Assembly: GCA_003671055.1 (NCBI GenBank)
Contig: QWPV01000026.1
Span: 1-33,296, forward strand
DNA from: Planctomycetota bacterium
GTDB lineage: Bacteria; Planctomycetota; Phycisphaerae; Phycisphaerales; SM1A02
Direction of reading: 5' to 3'
DNA length: 33,296 nucleotides
The translations under genes and the position numbers were made by a program. Shown here one piece after another: positions 1 to 8,078 of this stretch; position 1 is the first letter of the stretch, and each line of letters starts with the position of its first letter. A model generated the notes under the pieces. That model did not search any database, was not told where the DNA came from, and was given only the letters and a program-made list of their open reading frames with translations.

Positions 1-204
1 TGCGGTGAGTCCGTTGACGACGAACGCGCGGTTCGTCGTTGGATCGAATGCGACGATTTCTGCGCCGGTGACGTCGTAGCCAGAACGAGTAGTTCTGCCG
101 AGAAACTCGAGAGAAACTGTAGTTTGCGCGAGCGCGCATTGCGTTGTGAGCGTTGCGGCGATTGTGCAGAGACGGAAGCGTGATGTGAATTTGGTGGAGA
201 GCAT
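1..204 (-). CDS. Choice-of-anchor I family surface/secreted protein, N-terminal part (runs off the left edge)
   Basis: Only the first 68 codons are in the window. The ATG at 204 is preceded by AAGGA at about nine bases. The protein opens with a typical signal peptide (basic start MLSTKFTSRFR, then a hydrophobic stretch ending ALAQ), so it is exported. The mature part begins SLEFLGRTTRSGYDVTGAEI and continues VAFDPTTNRAFVVNG. This is the start of the choice-of-anchor I domain, where a leading 'LG.Y..G....GAAEIVAYDP....FVVNG' segment begins a beta-propeller-like fold found in large extracellular proteins, often with a phosphatase- or phytase-like character. Its function and anchoring tail lie outside the window. 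It lies downstream of the lamin-tail gene on the same strand, but a terminator separates them, so it is probably transcribed on its own. Confidence 0.75.
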   Translation of the reverse strand, partial: MLSTKFTSRFRLCTIAATLTTQCALAQTTVSLEFLGRTTRSGYDVTGAEIVAFDPTTNRAFVVNGLTA

Positions 205-286
205 GCGAGGTTTCCTTCTGCCTCTGATCTTCATGGGCGTGTGTGAAACTCGCGTGTTCACACCATTTGTTTGTTATGAAAATGCA

Positions 287-314
287 GCGCGGGGCGCTCG
301 AAAGCGCCCCGCGT
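287..314 (-). terminator. Rho-independent terminator after the lamin-tail-domain gene
   Basis: A perfect 11-bp GC-rich stem (288-298 with 303-313) closes on a 4-base loop. Read on the minus strand it is followed by CTGCATTTTC, a short T tract. It starts 28 bases past the stop codon of the lamin-tail gene and lies before the next minus-strand gene. Confidence 0.7.
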
Positions 315-341
315 GAAAGTTGCTTGATGGTGTGAGTGCAA

Positions 342-1001
342 TCAGCGACGACGGCGAGTCACGAGTCCCGCGAGGCCGAGCAGCGCGATCGCGCCTGGCG
401 TTGGAACAGTTCCGATTGCGGAGCCGAGCGAACCAATATTCGCAAGTGCATTCACGGAAGGAGCCGTGATTTGTGTTCCGATGCTTCCGGTTGAACTGAT
501 CAATCCGTTGTAGCTCGCATCAATAGCTCCGAGAGCGTCATAGCCGTAGAAGAAGGATGAGCCAGTGGTTGCTGCACCAAAGGAAACCTGCGTGACGAGC
601 GAGCCGCCAGAATCAAAGAGGCCGACACCGTCGCCACCAGAGCCGAGGCTCACGCCTGCTCCGCTGTAGAAGCCGATCTGCGCTGCGGAGAATCCCCAGA
701 AAGCAGCGAAGGAACTCACGCCAGCGCCAGCAGCGGATTCGATGAAGATGAGGCTCTGGCCAGCAGAAATCGATAGAACGCCGCCGAGCGCGACTGATGC
801 CGCAAGGTTGAAAGAACCGTCATCCATGCGCCAGCCTGTGAGGTCGACTGTGCTTGCGCCATAGTTGGTAATTTCAAACCAATCAGGTGTACCGCCTGTG
901 CCGCTTGAGCTCATGGCTTCGGTGATGCGCAAGTTCGCGTGCGCAGAACTGGTGAGCGCGATTGCGCAGGTGATGGTTGCGAGGGAAAGGGATGTGTGCA
1001 T
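342..1001 (-). CDS. Secreted lamin-tail-domain (LTD) protein with PEP-CTERM-like sorting tail
   Basis: This is a 220-residue exported protein. I start it at the ATG at 1001, which gives a clean signal peptide (MHTSLSLATITCAIALTSSAHA) with a purine-rich AGAGAG upstream; the longer reading frame to 1055 would put extra residues before the signal. Residues about 23-150 match the lamin tail domain: LRITEAM, DWFEITNYG, VDLTGWRMDD, SLIFIES and a late V..VSFG strand, an immunoglobulin-like fold common in bacterial surface proteins. After a Ser/Gly/Thr-rich linker the C-terminus has VPTPG, a hydrophobic stretch and a TRRRR end. That is the layout of a PEP-CTERM sorting signal, with PTP in place of PEP, usually processed by exosortase. 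No exosortase is in the window. Its role is unknown, and adhesion or matrix is only a guess. Confidence 0.82.
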   Translation of the reverse strand: MHTSLSLATITCAIALTSSAHANLRITEAMSSSGTGGTPDWFEITNYGASTVDLTGWRMDDGSFNLAASVALGGVLSISAGQSLIFIESAAGAGVSSFAAFWGFSAAQIGFYSGAGVSLGSGGDGVGLFDSGGSLVTQVSFGAATTGSSFFYGYDALGAIDASYNGLISSTGSIGTQITAPSVNALANIGSLGSAIGTVPTPGAIALLGLAGLVTRRRR

Positions 1002-1167
1002 GGGGAGTCTCTCTTGAAAAAAGGGTAAAGCGAAGGGCACGATGGAGAACCCCATCGAGTGGGGAGCAATGTGCGATCGGTTTGCGAATTCCGTGTGCTT
1101 TTTGCGTAAAAACTGTGTTTACCTTTTCGCTGCGTGCCTATATCCCGCTTGATTATGCCTGCAAATG

Positions 1168-1208
1168 CAGACGCGCAGTCGCGAGTTGAGCTCGCGACTG
1201 CGCGTCTG
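1168..1208 (-). terminator. Strong hairpin downstream of tRNA-Ser(CGA), likely transcription terminator
   Basis: A perfect 18-bp inverted repeat (1168-1185 with 1191-1208) closes on a 5-base loop. It begins 11 bases past the 3' end of the tRNA on the same strand. The following T run is short (CATTTG), so termination is inferred mainly from stem strength and position. It could also act as a processing signal or protect the RNA end. Confidence 0.55.
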
Positions 1209-1218
1209 ATGCACAAAG

Positions 1219-1306
1219 CGGAGAGGGGGAGATTCGAACTCCCGATGAACCATGAGCCCATACTGGTTTTCGAAACCAGCGCGTTCAACCACTCTGCCAC
1301 CTCTCC
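1219..1306 (-). tRNA. tRNA-Ser (anticodon CGA)
   Basis: An 88-nt class II tRNA. The acceptor stem GGAGAGG/CCTCTCC is fully paired with discriminator G. The anticodon stem CTGGT/ACCAG carries the loop TTCGAAA, so the anticodon is CGA and it reads UCG. A long variable arm, as expected for serine, is followed by the T arm GGGAG-TTCGAAT-CTCCC. The 3' CCA is not encoded; CTT follows the discriminator base. It lies 71 bases past the last gene of the Bat operon on the same strand but appears to have its own promoter. Confidence 0.96.
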
Positions 1307-1318
1307 GGTGGGGGGCGG

Positions 1319-1347
1319 ATTGTGGCATCGGATGGCTCGCGGGTCAA
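1319..1347 (-). promoter_or_regulatory. Sigma-70 type promoter of tRNA-Ser(CGA)
   Basis: On the minus strand the -35 box TTGACC (1342-1347; 5 of 6 to consensus) and the -10 box CACAAT (1319-1324; 4 of 6) are separated by exactly 17 bases. Transcription would start near 1311, about five bases before the mature tRNA. The segment after the -10 box is almost pure G+C, the discriminator type linked to stringent control of stable RNA genes. Not tested. Confidence 0.55.
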
Positions 1348-1377
1348 CTTGCCTCGATCATGCGGAATAGTTGACTT

Positions 1378-2193
1378 TCACCACAGTCGCTCGACTGCAG
1401 CGGAAGGAACCCAACCACGCACATCCGACGAAAGAGAAATCTCGGTCCAGTCGGGACGAGTACTCAACACAATGCACTCCGCACCAGCATGCAGTGCGTC
1501 TTCAACTGCAGGCGCGAAGCTTTCGCCGTTTCCCTTTTTCGGAAGCACTTCTCGCGCGATGATGACGGCCCGCGCGTCGCCGCTGCGTGCGAGTCGATCA
1601 CCGAGCACGGTCGCTCCCGCGGTGCAACCGATAAGTGCGCCCGTAGCGAGTGCGATTTTCCAAGCGCCGCGTGCGCGTTCGCGCGAGAGATCGAGCATCA
1701 GCAGCGCGCAAACACCACTCCAGAACACGCCCCAACCAAGCAGTGCGAGCCAAGCGCGCATGGGCTCCGCGATGAATCGCCATGACGGCGCAATGCGTGC
1801 GATGCCTTGTGGCTCTTGTGTTGGAGTGAGTGCTTCACGAGTGCGTCGAGCCTCTTCGAGATTTGCTGCGATAGAAGCGTCAGCAGGCGCGAGTGCTTGT
1901 GCGCGAAGCAGCGCAGCGATGCCGCGTCCTGTGTCGCCTGCTTGCACGAACGCATTGCCCGCGTTGAACCACAATCCCGCACTCGCATGCAACTGCGCCT
2001 GCGTCGAGAACCCATCGGCACTGTTTGCGAAAAGCACTCGTGCGTCGTCGCGCGAGCCCTCTTGCGTGAGGCGCATTGCCTCGTCGAATTGAGCCTGTGG
2101 AGTTTCGTTCGCCGTGTCTGCGTGAAGGTTCGCATGCGCGCAACCGAAACAAAGCGCGACCGCAGTTGCATGTGTGAAGCGTCGAGGCGTCAT
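1378..2193 (-). CDS. BatE-like TPR and SH3-domain membrane protein, last gene of the Bat operon
   Basis: A 271-residue protein. The ATG at 2193 overlaps the batD stop as ATGA, which decides the start. The N-terminus (MTPRRFTHATAVALCFGCAHA) looks like a signal peptide. Residues about 35-115 form TPR-like helices (QFDEAMRLTQEGSRDDARVL, WFNAGNAFVQAGDTGRGIAA, ALAPADASIAANLEEARR). Two membrane segments follow (WLALLGWGVFWSGVCALLML and IALATGALIGCTAGATVLG). The C-terminal 70 residues end DWTEISLSSDVRGWVPSAAVE, the classic end of a bacterial SH3 domain. TPR, membrane segments and SH3 in that order match BatE of the aerotolerance operon, where it is thought to hold partners on the periplasmic side. 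The operon context supports this; its exact role is unknown. Confidence 0.8.
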   Translation of the reverse strand: MTPRRFTHATAVALCFGCAHANLHADTANETPQAQFDEAMRLTQEGSRDDARVLFANSADGFSTQAQLHASAGLWFNAGNAFVQAGDTGRGIAALLRAQALAPADASIAANLEEARRTREALTPTQEPQGIARIAPSWRFIAEPMRAWLALLGWGVFWSGVCALLMLDLSRERARGAWKIALATGALIGCTAGATVLGDRLARSGDARAVIIAREVLPKKGNGESFAPAVEDALHAGAECIVLSTRPDWTEISLSSDVRGWVPSAAVERLW

Positions 2194-4007
2194 CGGCTTA
2201 CACCCTCCCAATCGAGTTTCGCGTCAGCGATTGCGCTGAGCGCGGTGAGCGCACGCGCGCCGTCAGGGTCTCGATCAAGTGCTGCGCTGCCGTAGGTTGC
2301 ACGCTCAGCCGCTGATGTTGCTTCGTCGAATGCTTCCACCAATGCACTCGATGCACCTGCCGTTGCGAGCACGCGGCACGCATCAGCTCTCGTCAGCGCA
2401 CCTTGCGGAAGTCCAGCGCGATCCGCGATGAAATCGAGAAGTGCGTGCTGGCGTTCATCGGCACGCGTTGCGGTGCGCACTCTTTCAACCGCGCGGTGCA
2501 TCGCCTGCGTCCGGCGTTTGCGCATTGGGTCGCGCGCGGATGCAAGTTTGCGACGCCGCGCGAGAAACAGAATGCCTGCGGCGAGTGGTGGGACTGCGAA
2601 CGCGCCGAGGCTGAGTGATGAGAGCGAGAATGTTTGACCAAACTCCGGCGCCTCTTCACGCGTCATGTTTGTGACCAGTCCACCGACGCGGCTCTTTGGC
2701 TGCGGCGCACCCGCGTTCGAAACGCTTGAATCATCGGACAAATACACGCGTTCACTCGCATGCACTTGAATCGGAATCGGATCGGTGCTGACCGTCTCGA
2801 ACCGTTGCGAGGTCGGGTCAAAGGTACTGAAACTGATCGCAGGAATTTCTTGGATGCGATCATGCAGTGGTCGAAGCGTTTGCGTGAACACTTTGCGGCT
2901 TCCATCCACTCTGCCCGCAGCGCGCTCGGCGGGAATCTTGAACGATCCTGTGAACGCGGGATCGACACTGAGATCGGGTGCTTGCAGCGTTCCGAGTTCC
3001 GCATTCTGTTCGCGATCAACGATCTCGATGGAGAGCGTCATCGGATCACCGACGGCTGCACTTGTTGGCGAAACGGTTGCGCGAATCGAGAACGATCCAA
3101 CTGCGCCGGAGTATCCCTTGGGTTGATCGATCGTCGGGACTTCGAGCACGGTGATGTCGGGCGTTGCCGCTGTTGCGCTCACGAAGCGATGCGACTCAAC
3201 TTGTAGCGAGTTCCCTAAACCAAACACATCGCGTCGTTTGCTCAGCGTGGCGGGATAGTGCAAGTCGATGCGAATCGGACCGAAGTCAGGCGTGCCTACT
3301 TGAATCGGGTCGTACTCGCGCTCCACGCGAAACTTCCAATATTCCTCGCCTGCCACGATAATGCGCTCGCCGCTCGGCCGTTGGCTCTCGCGGCGAAGGC
3401 GCAGGAGTTCTTGCTTGAATGGTCCGAGTTCGGATTGTTCAAGATCGCTTTGCACAACATTCCACGCGTCTTGCTCATTCATCACATAGTTGAACTCACG
3501 CGCCTTGAATGGCTTGAGAAAGATTTCGAGCCTGATCGCGCACTTCTGTCCAACGTAGACGCTTGCCGGAACACCGATCACGCGCACTTCGAGCACGGGT
3601 GCATCGTTGGCGGCTTTCACGGAAAGCAACATCGGTTGCGTTCCGTACGCGCGTCCGGCAATCATGATGGAGAAGGGCGCAATCGTGAATGAACCTGCGC
3701 GCGTGGCGATCACTTCATACGTCACGCTCGATGTCACGCGCCGTGTGCGTTGATTGTTGACGACCGAGATGCTCGTTTGCGATTGCTGCCCTGGAAGGCG
3801 TCGAAGCACGAGTCCGTCGATCTTCGGTTCGGTGATGGATTCAAATCCGTTCTCCCCCTCGATGTCGATCACCACGCGCACGAACTCTCCTACTTCGGCT
3901 TGCTGCGTCTCCATGCGCAACGCCACGCCGTCTGCTTGCGCGTGCGTTGCAATCACTGCGATGATGCAGAGGGCGAGCGTGAGGAGTCTTTTAGAAATGA
4001 GGTGCAT
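2190..4007 (-). CDS. batD: BatD, oxygen-tolerance protein of the MoxR/Bat system
   Basis: An exported, membrane-anchored protein of 605 residues. A signal peptide (MHLISKRLLTLALCIIAVIATHAQA) leads into several beta-rich modules (VGEFVRVVIDIEG; YEVIATRAGSFTIAPFSI; VYVGQKCAIRLEIFL; AVGDPMTLSIEI; RPLHDRIQEIPAISFSTFDP). One membrane helix lies near residues 463-484 and is followed by RRRK and a cytoplasmic helical tail. This is the BatD architecture: bulk in the periplasm, tail inside. I prefer the ATG at 4007, with AGGA nine bases upstream. A GTG at 4013 overlapping the batC stop as GTGA and a TTG at 4016 are alternatives and would add two or three residues. The end overlaps the next gene as ATGA. 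BatD is thought to contact the VWA proteins BatA and BatB; the mechanism is unknown. Confidence 0.88.
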   Translation of the reverse strand: MHLISKRLLTLALCIIAVIATHAQADGVALRMETQQAEVGEFVRVVIDIEGENGFESITEPKIDGLVLRRLPGQQSQTSISVVNNQRTRRVTSSVTYEVIATRAGSFTIAPFSIMIAGRAYGTQPMLLSVKAANDAPVLEVRVIGVPASVYVGQKCAIRLEIFLKPFKAREFNYVMNEQDAWNVVQSDLEQSELGPFKQELLRLRRESQRPSGERIIVAGEEYWKFRVEREYDPIQVGTPDFGPIRIDLHYPATLSKRRDVFGLGNSLQVESHRFVSATAATPDITVLEVPTIDQPKGYSGAVGSFSIRATVSPTSAAVGDPMTLSIEIVDREQNAELGTLQAPDLSVDPAFTGSFKIPAERAAGRVDGSRKVFTQTLRPLHDRIQEIPAISFSTFDPTSQRFETVSTDPIPIQVHASERVYLSDDSSVSNAGAPQPKSRVGGLVTNMTREEAPEFGQTFSLSSLSLGAFAVPPLAAGILFLARRRKLASARDPMRKRRTQAMHRAVERVRTATRADERQHALLDFIADRAGLPQGALTRADACRVLATAGASSALVEAFDEATSAAERATYGSAALDRDPDGARALTALSAIADAKLDWEGVSR

Positions 4008-4009
4008 GA

Positions 4010-4981
4010 TCACCAATCCTTTGGAGCCGGACTCACGCGAACGCGTTCAGCAGCCAACTTAGCTGCACGGCGCTCTTGCTCGCGATCACGAATCTTCTGA
4101 AGCAGTTGTTCAATCTCTTGTTTGCTCATTCCTTCGCGCGGTGATTCTTTCGCGCGACCAGCTTGTGGCTTCTGCTCGGCGGGTTTTTCTGTTTCACTCG
4201 GCTTCGGTTCTTGAGCAGGTTCTGGCTTGCCGTCGGGCGGTGGCTCTGCATCCTGTTTGTCCTTTGGTTCTTCCGATGAAGGTTTTTGTTGCTCTGGCTT
4301 GCCGTCCTTCGAGGACGCATCTTTCGGCTTGTCCTTTGAAGGATCTTTGCTTGGCTCACCATCCTTCGGCTCTTCGCCGTCTTTGGGATCCTTCTGCTCT
4401 TGCTGCTCGTCCTTTTGTTCTTGTTCTTGTTCTTGCTCTTGTTGTTGATCTTGCTTCTGATCCTGCTTCTGTTGTTCCTTCAACTTCTTCAGCAGTCGAT
4501 GCGCAAGTTCAGCATTCGCGCGAGCGTCGGCGTTGTCCACACTCGACGGCGTTGCACGAATGGAATCTTTGAGTTGCTGCAGTGACTCTTCAAGCGCCGC
4601 GATTGTCTGCGCTTGAGGATCTTCAGCGGCTTGGTCGCCACCCATCACTGGCGAAGGCGCGTTCGCTGCTCCCTGCTCCATCGACGCAAGGGCTTCGCGA
4701 TAGCGCGTCGTGCCTCGGTTGTAGGTTGAACGAGCCGCGAGCGTGTTAGAGAGTCTTTCAGCGGAGACGCGAAAGCTTTCGCGCGCGGCTTCAAGTTGCC
4801 CAGCGCGATATTGCAGCACACCAAGGTTGTAGAGATGCTCCGCGCGTTCGGGTTCCTTCGCGACGAGCGCTTCCGCTTGCGCAAGTTCCGCATCGCGTTG
4901 AGGATCGACTTGAGGGAGCGGTGGTGCAACACTTGCTTGCATCGCAAGTAATGGAACGCACATGAACGCAAAGAATCTCAT
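4010..4981 (-). CDS. batC: BatC-type TPR protein with long charged low-complexity region
   Basis: A 323-residue protein. The ATG at 4981 overlaps the batB stop (ATGA) and gives a signal peptide (MRFFAFMCVPLLAMQASVA). Residues about 30-110 hold TPR helices (AEHLYNLGVLQYRAGQLEAA, RESFRVSAERL, ARSTYNRGTTRYREAL). About 120 residues of Lys, Glu, Gln, Asp and Pro follow, including runs of QEQEQEQEQ, PKDGEEPKDGEPSKD and PEPAQEPKP. The C-terminus (MSKQEIEQLLQKIRDREQER ... PAPKDW) matches the BatC ending, a short helix with E..LL..I.D.E and a terminal KDW. BatC proteins are periplasmic TPR factors of the Bat complex. The low-complexity tract is probably disordered, and its DNA is repetitive, so length is likely to vary between strains. 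Confidence 0.82.
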   Translation of the reverse strand: MRFFAFMCVPLLAMQASVAPPLPQVDPQRDAELAQAEALVAKEPERAEHLYNLGVLQYRAGQLEAARESFRVSAERLSNTLAARSTYNRGTTRYREALASMEQGAANAPSPVMGGDQAAEDPQAQTIAALEESLQQLKDSIRATPSSVDNADARANAELAHRLLKKLKEQQKQDQKQDQQQEQEQEQEQKDEQQEQKDPKDGEEPKDGEPSKDPSKDKPKDASSKDGKPEQQKPSSEEPKDKQDAEPPPDGKPEPAQEPKPSETEKPAEQKPQAGRAKESPREGMSKQEIEQLLQKIRDREQERRAAKLAAERVRVSPAPKDW

Positions 4982-6015
4982 GACTGCACTCCTTGAGTTC
5001 GGTGTCGCGGATCGCCGACGAAACTCTCCGCAAGAAGTAACACGAGCGCGAGTCCCGCAAGCCACTGGAATTGTGGATCGCGCACTGCAATATCAGCGCC
5101 ATCGCGCGTCGTGCGTTCAACATCCGCGATTGCTTTGCGATGAAACTCAGCCATATCAACCTGCGCAGTTCCCGCAGCAACGAAAAACCCTTCGCCCGCC
5201 GCAGCAACATTGCTCAGCGTCTCAGGATCCATCTTCGACCAAACCTCTTGTCCTTCGTGCAACTGAAACGCAATTCCGTTTGGTGTTTGTATCGGGATGC
5301 GTGCGCCTTCGCTTGCGTCACCGATACCAATGGTGAAAGTCCGCGCGCCGTACTTCTCGAACGCTTCCGCCGCGGCTTCAACAGGGAAACTTTCCATGTC
5401 TTCTCCATCAGAGAGAACGACAATCACACGGCCCGATGTTGCTTCGCCGAATCCAGTGGCTGCGAGTCGAATGGCATCACCGAGCATCGAACCGCCGCGT
5501 GTCGTCGACTGCGGAGTCAGCGCGCGGAGTTGACTGAGAAATGTGCGATGGTTGAATGTCAGTGGGCAGTGCACGCTCGAAACACCTGCGAACGCAACGA
5601 GTCCCACGCGATCACCACCGAGTTGTTCCACCAGGTCGCTTGCAAATTGCTTCGCGCGTTCGAGCCGCGAAGGTGTTGCATCGGTGGCGAGCATCGAACG
5701 GCTCACATCCATGATGACGACGCAATCGAATCCTGATTGTTCGACACGTTCGATGCGTCCGCCCCAACGAGGATCAAGCAGCGCAAGCACGAGGAGGACC
5801 GCGGCTGTGCATGCAAGTGTCGCCCGCAGGATCGGTCGGAGCGACACAGCATCAGGCGCAAGTGCTGCAAGCAGATGCGACTGCGCGAATCGACTCAGTG
5901 TCCTGCGCCGCGCGAGAGTGGTTGCGACCACAAGCGCCAGCAACGGCAGCACAATCCACAGCCACGCGAGTGCGGCTGGGTGTGTGAAGGTGAATCCGAG
6001 GTCCGTCTGCTGCAT
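4978..6015 (-). CDS. batB: BatB, VWA-domain membrane protein
   Basis: A 345-residue protein. Two N-terminal membrane segments (about 13-36 and 62-81) precede a von Willebrand A domain of about residues 96-300, and a last membrane helix is near 318-335. The metal-ion site is intact: DVSRS at 103-107 fits DxSxS, with LTPQSTTRGG supplying the threonine and VVLSDGEDM the late aspartate. The VWA domain sits between membrane helices and is expected to face the periplasm, as in BatA. In the family, BatA and BatB bind each other and TPR partners, and the paired MoxR ATPase probably remodels the assembly. Starts six bases after batA ends; its stop overlaps the start of batC. Confidence 0.9.
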   Translation of the reverse strand: MQQTDLGFTFTHPAALAWLWIVLPLLALVVATTLARRRTLSRFAQSHLLAALAPDAVSLRPILRATLACTAAVLLVLALLDPRWGGRIERVEQSGFDCVVIMDVSRSMLATDATPSRLERAKQFASDLVEQLGGDRVGLVAFAGVSSVHCPLTFNHRTFLSQLRALTPQSTTRGGSMLGDAIRLAATGFGEATSGRVIVVLSDGEDMESFPVEAAAEAFEKYGARTFTIGIGDASEGARIPIQTPNGIAFQLHEGQEVWSKMDPETLSNVAAAGEGFFVAAGTAQVDMAEFHRKAIADVERTTRDGADIAVRDPQFQWLAGLALVLLLAESFVGDPRHRTQGVQS

Positions 6016-6021
6016 GGGAAA

Positions 6022-7104
6022 TTAGGGGAGAACGCGAAGACGAGTGTGGGACAAGAAAAGTTCTACGCACAACAGAATGAGAGCGAGCGCAAGAAAAGGC
6101 GGAACGCTGAAACCCGCAAGTGTGAAAGGCTCGACCGCGAAGTCTCGGTAGCGCACGAGCTTTTGTTCTTCGACGTTGCTTTTCTCGAGTTGATCGATCG
6201 TTTCGTAGATTTTCACGAGGCTGTCGGTATCGGTGGCACGGAAGTATTGACCTCCTGTGTCGGTGCTCAGTTTCGTGAGGAGTTCTTCATCGATGTTGAC
6301 AGGCTGCTGCACGAATTGCGTGCCGAACGGCGTCTCCATCGGAAAGGGCGCGAGTCCTTTCGTCCCCATACCGATCGCGTAGATTTTCACGCCGCATGCA
6401 AGGGCAAGTTGGGCTGCGTCGGTCGGCTCGATTTCGCCAGCGTTGTTCTCGCCATCGGTGAGCAAGAGCAAGACCTTGGAACGAATCCGCATCTCGCCAT
6501 CGGCGTTGGCGCGATCTGCAGCGTCCTTGAGTTTCTCGACGCCGAGCGCGAGCGCGTCGCCAATTGCCGTGCCATCTTCGTTCTGCTCCGCAGTGCGCAA
6601 CTGACGCAGCGAATCAATGACCACGTCGTGATCGAGTGTGAGTGGCACGACTGCGTCAGCGAATGCCGCAAAGGTGACGACGCCGAGCAGATCGTTCTTG
6701 CGGCCACGCAAGCCATCGCCGCCCGAGACGAAATCCTCCGCGACAACTTTGAGCGCAGTGAGTCGTTCAACATCCTTGCCGCCGACTTTGAAATCATGCG
6801 CGCGCATCGAACCTGAACGATCAAGCACCATTTCAATCGCGACGCCTTCCACAAAGGTCTTCGTCGACTCATTCGATTTCACGGGCCGCGCAATTGCGAT
6901 GATCACAAGCGCGAGCGCGAGCATGCGAAGCGTGGGTACGAGTGGTCGCAATCGATTCCAAATGCTCGGCGCGATTCCATCGCATCGTGCGATGGAGGAG
7001 AATCGAATTGCAGAGCGGCGTGCGGGACGGAACCAGTTCCACCATGCGAGCGCCGCGAGCGGTAGGAAGAGCAAAAACCACGCGCTTGATGGGTGGAAAC
7101 TCAT
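6022..7104 (-). CDS. batA: BatA, VWA-domain membrane protein
   Basis: A 360-residue protein with the BatA layout: membrane helices near 8-22 and 55-73, a VWA domain of about residues 86-310, and a last membrane helix near 330-350. The MIDAS motif is intact (DRSGS at 95-99, then NEDGTAIGDAL and LLTDGENNAGE). The segment from ARPVKSNESTKTFVEGVAIE to MVLDRSGSM is highly typical of BatA. The ATG at 7104 overlaps the stop of the upstream DUF4381-like gene as ATGA. Together with BatB it gives the operon two VWA membrane proteins; they are not identical copies and differ in the loop after the MIDAS motif. Confidence 0.92.
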   Translation of the reverse strand: MSFHPSSAWFLLFLPLAALAWWNWFRPARRSAIRFSSIARCDGIAPSIWNRLRPLVPTLRMLALALVIIAIARPVKSNESTKTFVEGVAIEMVLDRSGSMRAHDFKVGGKDVERLTALKVVAEDFVSGGDGLRGRKNDLLGVVTFAAFADAVVPLTLDHDVVIDSLRQLRTAEQNEDGTAIGDALALGVEKLKDAADRANADGEMRIRSKVLLLLTDGENNAGEIEPTDAAQLALACGVKIYAIGMGTKGLAPFPMETPFGTQFVQQPVNIDEELLTKLSTDTGGQYFRATDTDSLVKIYETIDQLEKSNVEEQKLVRYRDFAVEPFTLAGFSVPPFLALALILLCVELFLSHTRLRVLP

Positions 7105-8078
7105 CGAGCGCGCTCCTGTGTTTCTGCGGTTGCCGCGCGGGGCATCGTTTCAGCGACAAACGCGCGCGCCGCTGCGACATCCTCTCGCGCTCTTGTCGAA
7201 TCCGTTTGCGCGCCCGCGAATTTTACATAGTCAGCAAGACGCAACAGGGCAGTCAATCGATCGACTTGTGCGTCATTGAAGCTTCCCGAGGCGCGCGCAT
7301 GCGTTGTGAACTCGCGCGTTGTTTGTCGCGTTGCGCCGATGACGAATCGCGCGGAAACATACGAGCGCACGGTGTCGGTCAGAGCGATGTAGAAGGCGTG
7401 GCAGCCGCCAGGAATTGCGAGACCTTCGCGTGCAAGGAGTTCGAGTTCGCGCAGCGCGCGTTCATGCGGCAATTCAATCTTCACTGGTTTCCGTCGCAGA
7501 AAGAACGCGAGCGCTGCGATGGCGGCGAGGATTGCTACGACGATGCTCACAACGAGCGCGGTATTGGAGAACCTCGCTGCACCGACGTCCATCGCGCCTG
7601 CAATGTCGCGGAACGACGCGGGATCTGCTTCTTCACCGACGAGTGATTGCACTGTGACGGTAGGAAGATTCGCGTTGCCTTCCATCGGTGTTGTCGTTCC
7701 CCATGTCAAAGGGATTGACTTCAATGGAGTGGACACGTCAAAGGTAGAGACTTGAAGTTCAACGCCAACGCGGACGCCTTTTGCATCGAAGACGGGCTTG
7801 ACCGCAAGGACATCCCATTCACCGAGTTTCATCGTCGCTTGATCGCTCGCACTTTCAGGAAATGCGAGTCGTGCGCTTGATGCGGCATCGCCCGAAAAAA
7901 GGAGTCGAATGTCGAGAGTCTCGCCAACTTCAAGCGCGTCTCGACTAACAGACGCGATGACGTCAAGGCCATCAAGCGCTGTTGACACGGGCGCGATTGG
8001 TGTGGACTGCGCGCGTGCAGCCACCGCAACCATGCATGCCAACAACGCGCCGAGGAATCGCGAAAGCATGCATCTCAT
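7101..8078 (-). CDS. DUF4381-like single-pass membrane protein of the MoxR/Bat operon
   Basis: A 325-residue protein. I start at the ATG at 8078, which overlaps the DUF58 stop (ATGA) and gives a clean signal peptide (MRCMLSRFLGALLACMVAVA). A periplasmic beta domain of about 150 residues resembles the beta modules of BatD (DALEVGETLDIRLLFSG; TFDVSTPLKSIPLTWG). One membrane helix follows (NTALVVSIVVAILAAIAALA then FFLRRK), and then a cytoplasmic helical part (HERALRELELLAREG, FYIALTDTVRSYVSARF, LLRLADYVKFAG). That helical tail fits the DUF4381 family usually found between DUF58 and batA. It is probably a linker between the cytoplasmic ATPase/DUF58 pair and the periplasmic proteins; this is inferred from topology only. 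Confidence 0.75.
   Translation of the reverse strand: MRCMLSRFLGALLACMVAVAARAQSTPIAPVSTALDGLDVIASVSRDALEVGETLDIRLLFSGDAASSARLAFPESASDQATMKLGEWDVLAVKPVFDAKGVRVGVELQVSTFDVSTPLKSIPLTWGTTTPMEGNANLPTVTVQSLVGEEADPASFRDIAGAMDVGAARFSNTALVVSIVVAILAAIAALAFFLRRKPVKIELPHERALRELELLAREGLAIPGGCHAFYIALTDTVRSYVSARFVIGATRQTTREFTTHARASGSFNDAQVDRLTALLRLADYVKFAGAQTDSTRAREDVAAARAFVAETMPRAATAETQERAR

Noticed and set aside
5737-6816. Plus-strand open frame opposite batA and batB
   Set aside because: Mirror of two well-supported VWA genes; no ribosome-binding site and no recognisable motif.
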